Source of the DNA: Phytophthora hibernalis
Lineage: Eukaryota > Oomycota > Peronosporomycetes > Peronosporales > Peronosporaceae
Reading direction: 5' to 3'
Length of the DNA stretch: 64,000 nucleotides
NCBI GenBank assembly: GCA_012656075.1
Contig: JAAKBF010000247.1
Coordinates: 124,001-188,000, forward strand
The notes below the pieces were generated by a model that was not told the origin of the DNA, did not search any database, and saw nothing but the letters and a program-made list of their open reading frames with translations. The position numbers and the translations under genes were made by a program. Shown here one piece after another: positions 11,806 through 22,480 of the stretch; within the stretch, counting starts at the first letter, position 1; the number at the start of each line of letters is the position of its first letter.

Positions 11806-12240
11806 TTAGTAGTCCTCGTCACCTCCGCCGAACATGTCCATGCCGCCGCCCATGTCGACTTCCTCCTCTTCCTCGACGACCTTCTCCTCCACCTTGGCAG
11901 CCTCGCCACCAGCGGCAGCAGCACGCAGCAGGGGCGGCACCTGCAAGCCACGATACAACAGCAGCTCAACCGTTAGTATTGTATATTGCAGGTCTAAATT
12001 TTAAATGATAGAGGACGCACCAGCCGAAGGACCGGCGAGGAACTTCTCCACGTCCAGGCCACGGGCCAGCAGGTCGGCGAAGAGCGGCGCCACGTAGGCG
12101 GCCACGTCGTTGCCCGAGGCCGCGAAGGTCTTGGACAGGGCGTCGGCAGTCACCTCCACGCCGGCGTCGTAGAGCGCCAGGATGGCCAGAGAGGCGGCGA
12201 ACTCGTCGCGCTGGGTCTTGCTAAGGTCGGCGAAGGACAT
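11806..12240 (-). CDS. RPLP1: 60S acidic ribosomal protein P1
   Basis: Stalk protein of the large ribosomal subunit that helps recruit elongation factors. Exon 1 (12017-12240) encodes the N-terminal helical domain, including SLAILALYDAGVEVTADAL and VAPLFADLLARGLDVEKFL, characteristic of P1 rather than P2. A 76-base intron follows. Exon 2 (11806-11940) encodes the Ala/Gly hinge, an acidic stretch and a tail ending MDMFGGGDDY, in place of the DDMGFGLFD type seen in animals and fungi. The exons sum to 359 bases, one short of a whole number of codons, so one base is probably missing in the GC-rich hinge. Length (about 119 codons) fits the family. Confidence 0.9.
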
Positions 12241-12710
12241 GGTGCGTCAGGAAAGATAGAACTGAATCGGTTTAAGCTCGAGAGCGGAAGTCAGTCTGAA
12301 CGGATGGTGGCTTGAGCCGCAAATGGCCGCGAATGACTGGTCCTGCTATATTGCAGGATATTGGCCAATAGGAGGATAGATATTGGAATGTCGCGCGAGT
12401 GTGCACACACCATTTTGGGAGGTTGCACGAACCACTTCAACGTCGGCAGCTTTGGAGTGCTGGTCTCTTCTTGACTAGCTGCTCCAGCTGACATGGAAAC
12501 ATCGACATCCAGACTGTTTCCAATTGCGGTGACATTTATTAATAGAATAGGGCATGTGCTTGCGTTTGCAGACTTCAGGTGGTTGCACTGCGAGCTCTCC
12601 CTCAAATCTACTTGAATTGCCCAGATGGCACCAAACGTAGAGATACGCAGCGCCATCCAAGGCGAGCGCATTTTGCTTCGTGGTCACGCATTTGCCATAT
12701 TGCATTGCCG
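12241..12710. promoter_or_regulatory. Divergent intergenic region between RPLP1 and an unknown gene
   Basis: About 470 bases separate the start codons of the minus-strand P1 gene and the plus-strand gene beginning near 12711. Both promoters must lie here. The first 100 bases upstream of P1 contain pyrimidine-rich and CCATCCG-like patches, but I could not pick out a reliable oomycete initiator. No other coding sequence is supported. Confidence 0.4.
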
Positions 12711-13669
12711 ATGGTAGCTGTACGACAGCAAGAAGACGCCACCGTCGTCTTTTCCTCAGGCGCTTCACTGGCTGAGAGCTACCACCGCTCCAACGACACC
12801 TACAACCGCTCGGCACCAACCACGCCGAGTGGGTTTGGCAAGCGCACCATCGTCAGCAAACGCGTACGTGAGCTCGCTGACATCCCACGAGCTGCGGGGC
12901 TACGAGATGTCACCGTCGACGTCTCAGTCGCGCACACGAAAAGCAAACTACGCGCTCGCTTTTTCGTCGAGATGAAGCGAGAGAAGACGATGCCTTGTCA
13001 GAGCTGGGGCTTTGGTGTAGCGCTCTTGGACATTCGCAAGTTCGAGTTGCAAATGCATCAGCTCGTGAAGAAACACTACCGAGCTAACCGCCAGGGAGAG
13101 CGCAATGGGGTGAAGAAGTGCTGCGCAATGTGCATACAGCTCAAGGGGACATGCGCGCGTGGTCCGCCGTCAAACGCTGGAGTGCGATCAACCCAGGACA
13201 CAAAGAGCGGAAGTGCGATACCATCAAACTCTTCTTCGAAAAGCTCTTTGAAATGCTAAGCAAGAACGCGCAGTGGATGCACGAATGCGAACCTCTCCGC
13301 GAAATTCTACGCGCGATCGAGGAGCTGACTGAGATGCAGTACCCGCATGACGGCGATGCAGTAGACGTGATTCGTTCTCTGCGTCGTGTTGATGTCAATG
13401 ACGGGGGCACGACTGCACCATTTGCATCTCAAAGATTGAAGCGTTCCCAGAGGAATCGGCAGACCGCGGGTGAGCATGCGGCGTCGAGCTGCCGTGTGGA
13501 CATCGCTTTCATGACACGTGCGTTTGCATGTGGCTTCACGCGCGTTTGGACTGCCCTGTGTGCCGCGGGCATATCTCCGCTCCCCATTCTGCGCTCTCTT
13601 CATCACGCCGAATCTCGTAGTTGCGCACATGACATCGATGTTCGCATTGTGAGGGTTGGATATCGATAG
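12711..13669 (+). CDS. Unrecognised soluble protein
   Basis: I do not recognise the family. A start at 12711 gives an N-terminal serine-rich leader, then a basic region (GKRTIVSKRVRELADIPR) and an ordered-looking segment with SWGFGVALLDIRKFELQMH, followed in another frame by WSAVKRWSAINPGHKERK, IKLFFEKLFEMLSKNAQWM and EPLREILRAIEELTEM, which look helical. The frame changes near 13100, consistent with one missing G in a GAAGAAG run. No signal peptide or membrane segment is visible. The 3' end is uncertain: a GTGAGC donor-like site lies near 13470, and the frame used here ends at 13669. An in-frame start further upstream at 12579 is possible. Confidence 0.5.
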
Positions 13670-13891
13670 ATCGGTGAATTTATCAACAGAATATGAAGCT
13701 GCCCACAAAGCGTGGGCAGCAATGGTGCGTCTGCTGCATTTACATGAACCATTCGTTGAGCAACCTACTCAAGAGTAGCTACTGTTCCGCAGCTAATCTA
13801 CCGTAGTGGCAATTTCAAAACAATATCGTCGCGGCAAATAGCAGCAACGTATGCATTCATGTCTTTGCCAAGTCTTCTACTTGTGCAAAGT

Positions 13892-15699
13892 TTACTCCAA
13901 TATGTGGATAGCATCCGTGTTGTTCGAAGCTCCGCGAAATGTAGAGCGTTTTCTCCAAACTGTTACAAACAAGTGAGCGGGTTAGCTAGATGTACCGTGG
14001 CACTGTGGTTTTAGCTAATGATGAAATGCACACAAGTACCGAGTTCTGGAGAGTGGTGTCGGCTCCGTGCTTGCGAAGGAAGTCAATTGCCTCCGTTTGG
14101 CTCTTTTTGGTAGTAACTATCAGCGGCGAATTCCCTGCTCGTCAGTAGCGTTAACGTCGGATCCAGCCTCGACCAGGAGCTGAACCACCTCCAAGTTCGC
14201 TTGTTCACTGTAGCATGCGTGGTGCAGAGCAGTGGAACCATTCTGAAGCACCGATAATAAAGCAACGTGGATCTTAGCACAGTTTTGGATAAAGCATTAG
14301 TGCAGGCTGTGCTAGCTAGAACTTACGACATTCTTGATAGAGGTCTTCGCACCGGCCTGTAGTAAATTCGTGACGCATCCTGGGCTCCCCGTTCGAGATG
14401 CATTGTGCAGTGGTGTGTTTCCAAACTACATGTAGATAACCTTGGCGTCAGAAAAATAGAGCCGATATGTTTTACCCGAAAACAGAAACAACAAACCTGA
14501 TTTTGCAAGTTGATCAGCTCAGCAGACTCCTCACTTGGTCTCTCGAGAACTTTGCTCAGCACAAGTTGCAAAATGATTGGGTCTCCTCTGAAAGAAGCTT
14601 CATGGAGTGGGCTGTTGCGGTCCTGCAGGTAAATGCGCAGCCGTTAACACGACACCACTCGTATACAGAGACAGTTAGTATCAAACGTACGGGGGTCTTC
14701 AGCACACCCAATTCCGCGCCGGCGCTCAACAGAATTTGAACGATCTCAAGGTGGCCACTGGAAATCGCAGCAAGCAGCGGTGTTGCTCCATACTGCTGAT
14801 TCGACAGCAAAGTATAAACCACTACACCGCCGTATATCTTGGAAAGTTAATTCTCGTACCGACTGCTTGCAGTGCCAGTTGATGTCCACTCGAGGGTCTC
14901 GCACAAGGTCTATCACCATCTGGGTGTCGCCATTCTCACTCGCACGGAATAGCTCCTCCGTCTGCTTGGAAACCTCTCGGTTCGCACTCATCGTCCTCAG
15001 CACTTGTGACTCTTGGCGAGCAAGATCCTGCAATTGATTTGCATGAAAGGTCGGGGTTCGACAAACAACTCGCTGCTACATGTACTACCTTGGACGAACA
15101 TGCGGGTAGGGGAACAAAAAGTGGGTGAGAAAGGCTTCCACGAAAAAGAGGGAACATGATAAACGTGATTTTCGTGTTCTCCTCGCTAAAGTGCGAGAAC
15201 AACGAACATTTTTGCGAGCTTCCCTCCCGATATTCGTTCTCGCGCATTTCGTATTTTTCTGGCATGTTCGTATCCTACGCTTTGGATTGGCTGAAAATCG
15301 CACGATCTTCCACAGCTGCACTGAAATTTATCGAGCTCACTCGCGAAGATATCCGCTGCCCAAGAAGCGGCCTGCGCTCGCGTGTGAGCTTTCAACACGC
15401 TCGAAGAGCAGCCGACAGACTCGAGACCTTCCTGCTGGTACTGCAAGGCAGCATGTTCTCTTGCCAGCACTTGGGTCTGGTAGAGAAACTGCTGGGCGAG
15501 CGCAGCGACGTGGTCCTTGACGCTGGGGCCGAGTGCTTGGACAGATGTAACACGCCAGCATGTTCCCCCGCAAAAACCGATACAACGGACGAAGCTCCAA
15601 AACCTCGAGAATAATATTCTTGAGGTTTTTACCTCCCACTTCGTTCCACGAACAGTGTTCTTCCAATGTTCGTCCAAGGCTTGCTGCCAGCATTTCCAT
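13892..15699 (-). CDS. Ankyrin-repeat protein with N-terminal helical region
   Basis: A multi-exon minus-strand gene. Exon 1 (15633-15699) starts MEMLAASLGRTLEEHC. Exon 2, ending at 15535, encodes a coiled-coil-like segment (VKDHVAALAQQFLYQTQVL), and its 3' boundary is uncertain. From about 15030 downwards the exons encode ankyrin repeats, one per exon: ASENGDTQMVIDLVRD, GATPLLAAISSGHLEIVQIL, SPLHEASFRGDPIILQLVL, NTPLHNASRTGSPGCVTNLL and TALHHACYSEQANLEVVQLL. The last repeat, near 13892-13940, has an apparent one-base break before SNNTDAIHILE and the stop. Ankyrin repeats indicate protein-protein binding; no partner can be named. It is head-to-head with the elicitin-like gene. Confidence 0.75.
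15599..15629. repeat. 31-base near-perfect palindrome in intron 1 of the ankyrin gene
   Basis: The arms AAAACCTCGAGAATA and TATTCTTGAGGTTTT pair with a single mismatch around one central base. The palindrome lies within the proposed intron 15536-15632, next to the donor site, and would fold in the pre-mRNA. Flanking bases (ACGAAG and its complement) extend the symmetry imperfectly, which is suggestive of a tiny inverted-repeat insertion. Confidence 0.6.
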
Positions 15700-15777
15700 C
15701 TCGTTATCTAGCTTTATGACAGAAATTGACCAGTAGACATGTCCTAGTTTCCGTCCACCATTTCCGAATTGTCCACC
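15700..15777. promoter_or_regulatory. Very short divergent promoter
   Basis: Only 78 bases lie between the start codon of the minus-strand ankyrin gene and the ATG of the plus-strand elicitin-like gene. The stretch must carry both 5' leaders and core promoters. It contains the pyrimidine-rich CCATTTCCGAATT close to the elicitin-like start, possibly an initiator. If the ankyrin gene really starts further downstream, the gap would be larger. Confidence 0.45.
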
Positions 15778-16120
15778 ATGTCGTTTCGAGTCCTGATGGC
15801 GCTGCTGGTCCTGTCACCAGCTACGCCCGTCGCCGGAGCCTGTGACGGCTTCAATCGTCTGCGAATGGACCTGAACATGAACCAAGGAGGTGTCGCAGAT
15901 TCACTCCGGGACTGCGTGGCGCCGCTGCTCTTCGCTCCCGACAAGTGGCTCCCGACTGACCAAGCGCACGAGTTCTGCAACGAAAAGTCCTGTGTACGCG
16001 CTGTATCGCAGCTCAAGAAGATGCCTGCGTGCGTGGAACAGCGAGGTACCCTCTGGTAGCGACGCCAACACGCTGGCGATCGCGCAACAAGTCATGCGCG
16101 ACTGCGGCGGCGCGGCCTAA
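15778..16120 (+). CDS. Small secreted elicitin-like protein
   Basis: A short secreted protein with a clear signal peptide of about 20 residues (hydrophobic LMALLVLSP, cleavage near VAGA). The mature part has six cysteines. With one apparent extra base near 16038 removed, their spacing is 23, 20, 4, 12 and 23 residues. Classical elicitins have 23, 23, 4, 14 and 23, so this fits a divergent elicitin-like (ELL) protein, not a canonical elicitin. Elicitins are oomycete-specific sterol/lipid-binding proteins, and some are recognised by plants. Without the frame correction the protein would end at 16059 and lose its last cysteine. No GPI or long Ser/Thr tail follows. The start is the ATG right after CCACC. 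Confidence 0.7.
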
Positions 16121-16348
16121 GCAGCTTCAACTTGCCCGGATTTACCCTCTTTAAGCTGTTAATCGAGTTTCTTGATCTCTACAGTGTCTAACCATATCTA
16201 GACCTTGTTAGATAATTAACAGATCTTAAAAACCAATAGAATAAGGCAACCTCTGTATCCCATTAGTTTAGGTGCTACACACTAAAGTACCGCGCGGGGG
16301 CGCCAGTGGTGCACAAGCAGCAGATCAAGACAATAGAGAGCAGCTACC

Positions 16349-18331
16349 ATGGCCGGGCGCGGACGAGAGCTCACGCTGCCCGCGTGGATGAAGAACCAGC
16401 AGCTACAGTCAGCAGCCCCCGCGCAGGCCGCCGTCTCGCAACGCCGCGTACCCTCCCCCTCCCGTGCAGCACCAGATGCCGCCACCAGCGCCGGCTCAGT
16501 TCGCCAACGCTCCGGTACTTTTTGTAACAATTTCTTATTTGCTGTTTATATAATTTACAGGACACTTATATAAATTATGCATTGCTGCAGGAACCTTCAA
16601 ACGGCAAACCGCCCGTGGACGCAGGTGACGACCGCCGCCGAGGCTCGCACCGCAGCAGTCGCCGCAGTCGCAGTCGCTCCACGCACCGTCGGGACCGCAG
16701 CCGCAGTCAGGAGCGCCGCTCGTCCGCCACCGCTCGTCCCGTGACCGCCGCAGCCGCAGTCGGGACCGCGAACGCCGCTCGTCCCGCGACCAATCGGAGC
16801 GTCGCTCGTCCACCAAACGCAGTCGCAGTCGCTCGTCGTCGCGCATCGTTCGACGCCGCAAGAAATCCAACTTTGACGTGCGGCCGCCTGGCGTCACGGA
16901 GGAGAACGCCGCTGCCTACGCGGCGCAGGCTATTCTGCAGCAGAACATGGTGGCGCTCTCGGGCTCGGTCGGCCCGGCGTCGTTCGGCCCGTCGCAGACT
17001 TCGTCACCGGCGATGGCAACTGGGGTGAGTCAGCTTTTTATCGACTTTATTGCCGACAGCAACCAACAGCACGGAAAGATGCAACGGCTGACACGAAATT
17101 TGTGTTTCCGTTGTCTGTCCGTCGTGGTGCTTGCCTGGCAGCTCTGCTACGCTTTCGGCGCGGCGCTGGATTCCGTCACACTAACCCTCACATTTGCTAA
17201 CCCTTTTGTGTGACTTTCTTGTTCAGAATGCCCCATCGACTCCGATGTACAACCATTCGCACCAGGCTAGCTCGGGATACGGATTCCCCGGACAGTCGCA
17301 GCAAACGCGGCACGCGCGCCGACTCTATGTCGGTGGCATCGGCGAAATTGCCGAGCCGGAGATCACTGCGTTCTTTAACGATGTCATTGACCGCGCACTG
17401 GGTGAGAAGCAGGACGGCGGCTCTGTGGTGTCTGTCTACATCAACCGCGAACGCCATTTCGCATTCGTTGAGCTACGCACCATTGAGCTTACGACTGCGT
17501 GCATGAACCTTGACGGTGTGGCTTACAACGGCCAGCCTCTGAAGATCCGCCGCCCTAACGACTACAACCCGGCTACTGTTCCTAAGGACTTGGGACCGAT
17601 TCCGCAGCTGAATCTGGCGGCACTGGGTATCGTATCCACGACTGTAAGCGATGGCCCCGGTAAGATTTTCATCGGTGGTTTGCCGTACCACCTCAACGAA
17701 GAGCAGGTGAAGGAGCTGCTGCAAGCGTTTGGGCCTCTGCGCTCATTCCACCTTGTTAAGGAGGTCAGCTCTAACCTGTCGAAGGGCTACGGATTTTGCG
17801 AATACATGGACATTAACGTGACGGACGCAGCATGCATCGGACTGAATGACATGAGGCTCGGCGACAAGACGCTAACCGTGCGCCGCGCGATGTCACAGGA
17901 GAACGCGAAGGCCGTTGCGAGCGCAGCAGGTACAGTGAACACGGGTTTGGAAATGGGTCTGGACCCTTCGCGCTGCGATGCAGGCTATGAGTTTGGCAGG
18001 TATCCCGAGTGTGCCTCTTGGCACTCCATCTCGTGTGATTGTGCTGCTAAACATGGTCACCCCGGAAGAGCTGGAGGACGAGGAGGAGTATGCTGATATC
18101 TTGGATGACATCAAGGGCGAGTGCGAACGCTTTGGCGCTGTCCCCTCGCTGCTTCTGCCGCGCCCGCGTGACGGTGTTCCCAGTGCCGTCGGCAAGGTCT
18201 TTGTTGAGTTTGGCGAAGTGCAGTCGGCACAGAGTGCAGCAACGGAACTTCACGGCCGCGGGTTCTCTAACAGAACAGTGGCTGTTGAGTATATGGATGA
18301 GGGCAAGTATGCGCGCCGGGAGATTGCTTAG
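16349..18331 (+). CDS. U2AF2: Splicing factor U2AF large subunit
   Basis: U2AF65 binds the polypyrimidine tract and recruits U2 snRNP to the branch site. The start at 16349 gives MAGRGRELTLPAWM, then a Pro-rich segment, an intron from 16516 to about 16590, an Arg/Ser domain, and KKSNFDVRPPGVTEENAAAY. A second intron spans 17025-17226. RRM1 begins RLYVGGIGE with RNP1-like HFAFVELR. RRM2 begins KIFIGGLPYH with GYGFCEY. The C-terminal UHM has the acidic helix PEELEDEEEYADILDDIKGE and the GFSN loop equivalent to the R-x-F motif. Frame breaks near 16430, 16740 and 17965 interrupt otherwise conserved sequence and look like assembly indels. The gene is essential in eukaryotes, which supports that reading. 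Confidence 0.9.
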
Positions 18332-18656
18332 CCAGTTGCATTGGGGTAGCTCGGTCGACAGCACTTTGTTGCTGAAGATTAAGAAGCGTGAAACGATGCT
18401 GCTCAAGAAAAGGTGTTGACTGTTTGCTCAGGTAGTGGACGGCCCAGCATCATTCTGCGAGAGCTTTGCCATCCTACAGGGAAGTGCGTACGTGCTGCAT
18501 GTGACTGCTTCGTGTGATATGTGCTTTTGCACAAGCACTTCCTGCATTCTGCCTTCATAATAAATTCACATGTCTTTTTCATTTTGCTTCTTCTCTTCGA
18601 ACAGCTAGCTTCATGCACACAAATACAAGGAGTCACCCCGTGGTTCCAGTCAAGAT
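18332..18656. other. Convergent 3' intergenic region
   Basis: This lies between the U2AF2 stop and the 3' end of the minus-strand Sel1 gene. AATAAA-like sequence occurs near 18558 (plus strand). Nothing else is recognised. Confidence 0.4.
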
Positions 18657-21511
18657 CTATTGTGCTTCGTTCAGTACGAATTGCTGGGCTAGCGAGTAAC
18701 CAAGTTCTGTGGCCTTCAAGCGGTCAACATGAAGAGTATGGTGAGTTCGATCTAATCGCGGACCAGCCCTTTCGGGACAACGCACCTTTCGAAAATGTGC
18801 TTGAGCAGCGTCAGCGTTGCGTGGAACACCTTTGCCATGCGATAACAAGCATCCCAAATTGAAGTGCGCGTGTGGGCTATCCTGATTCGCGGCACTGCGG
18901 TAGCACTCAGCAGCTTTCACGAAATTCAAGTCGCAGCCATCGCCTTCTTCGTACATCAAACCTACATGTACATCCGTTGGCCAAGTTTGCAATGGTGAAC
19001 GAGTACACTATACAATGGTCGCAGGACAGTTTGCCGTACCTAAAGCGTTCGAGGCTTCAGCGTCTCCTGCATTTGCGGCTATTGCGTAAAAGCGCAGGGC
19101 CTTTGACTTGTCGACAGAGCAACCAATACCTGAATATTGCATGGTGGCGACGCGTTTGGCTGCTTTGGTATGGGGCTAGTGGGGATAAATCGGAAGATTT
19201 TGTCAAGACTACCACGAGAAGGTATCCCATTGAAACATGGTTCCTTACCGTGGCTGCTGTGGCCGCTTTACTGTAGAACCGAAGAGCAGCAGCTCGGTCT
19301 TGGAGAAGTGATGACGTCTCCAGCAATTTCCCAAGTGCATAATAAGCGTCAGTATGTCCACCATTTCCAGCGTTCAGAAGTAAGCGAAGAGCTTCGTCGT
19401 GGGATTCCTCGCGGTCTTGAAACTGGGCAGAAAATGGTTTTGGGGCCGACTGATTGCCTGTCGGTGGCATGCGGAGCAGGAGCAAACTTGCGAGGCGCGT
19501 CATGGCCACACTGCTCCCTGAATCAGCAGCCTGAAATTCGAAGTTCATAAAATTTGTCATCTCGAGCAATTAACCAGCTACTGCCTTTGACGGGGACGCA
19601 CACTTTGAAGAAATGCCACTCCGCGCTCTATATCCTGTTTTACACCGTTTCCTGTGGTGTAAAGCAAGCCCAGCCGTGTCTGAGCGCTTGGATCGCTCTG
19701 TAATACGAAGTATCACGTTACAACTCAATATCAAGAAGTATCACCGCAAGATAAGTGTCAAACACACACCTTGACAGCGGCACGCTGAAGAAAATGAACG
19801 GCCTTAGCGACATCCTGCTGAATTTGCGTTCCGACGAGGAAGAGACGCCCGAGGCTTGCTTCAGCACCAATATGACCTTGGTCGGCAGCTTTTCCGTACC
19901 ATATTGTTGCTTCCGTCTCGTTTGGCTCACACCCGCCTCGACCGTGCTCATGGTAAATCCCTGTTCAACAGCAATATCAGAGTCTGGAGCTACCGGTATA
20001 TTTTCAAGGCGATAGTACTCGCGTGAGTGTTACTGTGGTACGGTACCACTGGTACCTAGTTCGAACTGGGCGTCTCGGTGGCCTTGTTCTGCTGCCTGGG
20101 TGAAACGAATGCGTGCAACAGCAAGAAATTCGTCCGCCTGCCGGGTGTCTTTCATATGAGCTGCTTTCTCACACTTCACAAGAGTCACCACATGGATACC
20201 ATCAGACAATGCCGAGTTTGACCAATGAGGACAGTTATCCTTTACCATCACGAGACCTAGCTGGTGATAAGCTTCTATCTCGCCTCCAGACGATGCGCGC
20301 TCAAACCATTTCTCCGTGACCAGGAGGTCCTTCTCCACTCCATTGCCGGTGAAATGCATTTGGCCCAAGCATGTCATTGCTGACGCACAACCGAGGTCTG
20401 CAGCTTGCTACGTGTAAGACAAAACAACATGTGAGATGGCAAAGTTGCTTCGACGGCAAAAAGTGTACGCATGATACCCTGTAAGCTCGATTGCTCTTTG
20501 AAGGTTTTTGGCGACGCCGTGACCGAAGAAGTACTGGTGTGCTTCCAAGCAGATTTCGTCTCCTGACGGCCCAGGAAGCTCCACTGGCTCTGGCGGTGGT
20601 GTCGGTGCTGGCAACGGTAAATCGATGCCTGATCGACGGGCAACTGCCATGGATAGCTCCATAAAGAGGGAGGTGTAGTAGGAGTTGATCTCCTGAAAGG
20701 CAAACAGCACTTCCCTCTTAAATGTTCGGTTAAGCAAGAATTTGGCAGTGCGCAGACGCTCGGCGATAGCAGACACCTGGTTTAATGACGCCGAGAAGTT
20801 CTGCAATGCCACTGAGACGCCTTCGTTGGACGCGTGCTCGACGAATTCGACTTCGTACGCCGCAAATTCATCCTGCGCCTTGCCGAGCAAGCCCCGTAGC
20901 TCACCTCCTAGCCTCACTGCGAGGAGCTTGCGGGGGTCCACACCGTCCAGTTGAGTTATAAGTTCCTCCAATGTTTCTCGAACGGTGTCCACAAAGTTGT
21001 GCCCTACATTTTCCTCTTCGTCCGTGTCTGCGCGATCTTCCACCTCGAGAGTTGCAGACGAGGGTTTCTGGTCTTGTTGCACTTCCTTCGCGTCTTCATT
21101 AATTGATTGTTGTTTAACTGCATGTCCGTCTTCTGTTGGTTGTGGTTTTTGCTGTGGAGGCTGAGAAGTCTGTGCGGCTAGCAGCTCTGGTTTGCTCGCT
21201 TGTGCCCGCTTGATTATTCCGAACATCGTCCGCATGCTGCCATTACCTTCTCCACTCGCAGCCACTGGGCTCTTGCCAACAGCAGCGAGCTGTTTTTTCG
21301 AGCGCGTAGCGTTCGATGCACTTACCACATTCTTTGCAACAGCGAAAAGCAGTTTAGGTTCGCGTAGCTTCGTGCTCGAATTGGCTTCAGCTTTCTTGGC
21401 TGCAGCATCCTCCTGGCTCGTCACATTTTCGATTGCAGTTCCAGTTGGCGACATCGCGGCCGGTGTTAAACCAGGCAACGACGCCACAACATAATTCGGA
21501 TCGCTCGCCAT
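18657..21511 (-). CDS. Sel1-repeat protein with long N-terminal region
   Basis: The start at 21511 (MASDPNYVVASLPGL) opens an exon of over 1 kb. It encodes a low-complexity, Gln/Glu-rich N-terminus and then a helical region (ETLEELITQLDGVDPRKLLA, LNQVSAIAERLRTAKFLLNR). A Pro-rich linker (PAPTPPPEPVELPGP) leads into Sel1-type tetratricopeptide-like repeats spread over the remaining exons: EAHQYFFGHGVAKNLQRAIEL, MTCLGQMHFTGNGVEKDL, GHIGAEASLGRLFLVGT, DAYYALGKLL, and VGLMYEEGDGCDLNFVKAAE with HFNLGCLLSHGKGVPRN. The last exon ends KATELGYSLAQQFVLNEAQ at 18657. Sel1 repeats form solenoid scaffolds. Fungal Chs4/Skt5 and animal SEL1L are relatives, but no specific role can be assigned. Exon borders between 19.0 and 20.4 kb are approximate and include at least one frame break. 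Confidence 0.75.
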
Positions 21512-21713
21512 GCTCACCTGCAGGACAACCCCAACGAAAGATGGTTTGACGCAACTCAAGACCCCATTATAGAGAAGCGTTTAATTTTACCCACTGCAGC
21601 ACCTCGTCGACCTGCTAATAGTACCCCATTCCACCGTATAACTGCCCGTCAAACGCGACATCTTGATTAAAACAGGCACCTTCACGTAAAGAAAATGGGT
21701 CCACCCATCTCCT

Positions 21714-22342
21714 CTACGGCTGGTAGTCCGACGCGTATCTGCGGGACGTGCGGTCATCGTGTCCATTGGACACTGGACGTCGGTAGCCGCGCTCCAAGGC
21801 CTCATCCTCCCTGCGCATGGGCGGACGTGCGTCTCTCGGTCGCGCCGCGTACCCACGGTCTTCGTAGCGGTCGTCGCGGCGCGAGTAGCCACGATAGTCC
21901 CGACGTTCACGGGACCTCGAACGGGATCGTCCACGGGGCGGCTCGCGCCGGTACGAGTCTCCACGTCGGTCACCTCCGTTGTCGTAGCTCCTCACGTCGC
22001 GTCCTCCGCGTTCACGAGAACGCGAACGGGGTCGCTGTTGCTGCGGAGGCGGTGGACCTCTGAAGTCGCCTCCATTGCGTCCGTTGCCATTGCCGCGGCC
22101 CCTGGAACGCGAGCGTCGTTTGCCGCCTAAGGGTTCGCCCATGTTGTTGCTCATCATTGGCGGACGAGGCTCCGGCATCGTCGAACTGTCCGTTGCGTCC
22201 TGGCGGTGGGGGTGGGGGACCTGTACCAGCCGACGGAGGCGGTCGAGAGCCTGGAGCGGGTCCTGGAGGGTGGCCCATTGACCCCCTGCTTGGTCATCCA
22301 CGCCGGCAGCGTATTGGCGCGTCCGCGTCCTCGTCCAGCCAT
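21714..22342 (-). CDS. Arg/Ser-rich protein sharing an N-terminal motif with U2AF2
   Basis: The start at 22342 gives MAGRGRGRANTLPAWMTKQG, nearly the same N-terminus as the U2AF2 gene in this window. A Pro/Gly-rich segment (GPPPPPPGRNGQFDD) follows, then a long RS/RG domain (GGKRRSRSRGRG, RPRSRSRERG, RGRSRSRSRERR) ending in a Arg/Asp/Tyr-rich tail and a stop at 21714. Two frame changes occur in the first 60 codons (near 22270 and 22170), while the rest is open. Composition points to a nuclear RNA-processing factor. No RRM, KH or zinc knuckle is visible, so the exact role is unknown. It is head-to-head with EIF1AD, with 138 bases between start codons. Confidence 0.65.
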
Positions 22343-22480
22343 CGTTTCTTGATGTGTCCCTGATGGAAAAAATGGTTGTGAGGATTTGAGCACTTGGCTA
22401 CAAATTAGGTAAGCCAATCAAGGCCAATCGTTGGACTATTTGGACTATTTGGGACTAGTTTCGGTTACCCCAGTAAGCGG

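Noticed and set aside
11475..12008. Plus-strand open frame of 177 codons after DRC7
   Set aside because: It overlaps the P1 gene antisense, and the rest lies in the convergent 3' region without recognisable content.
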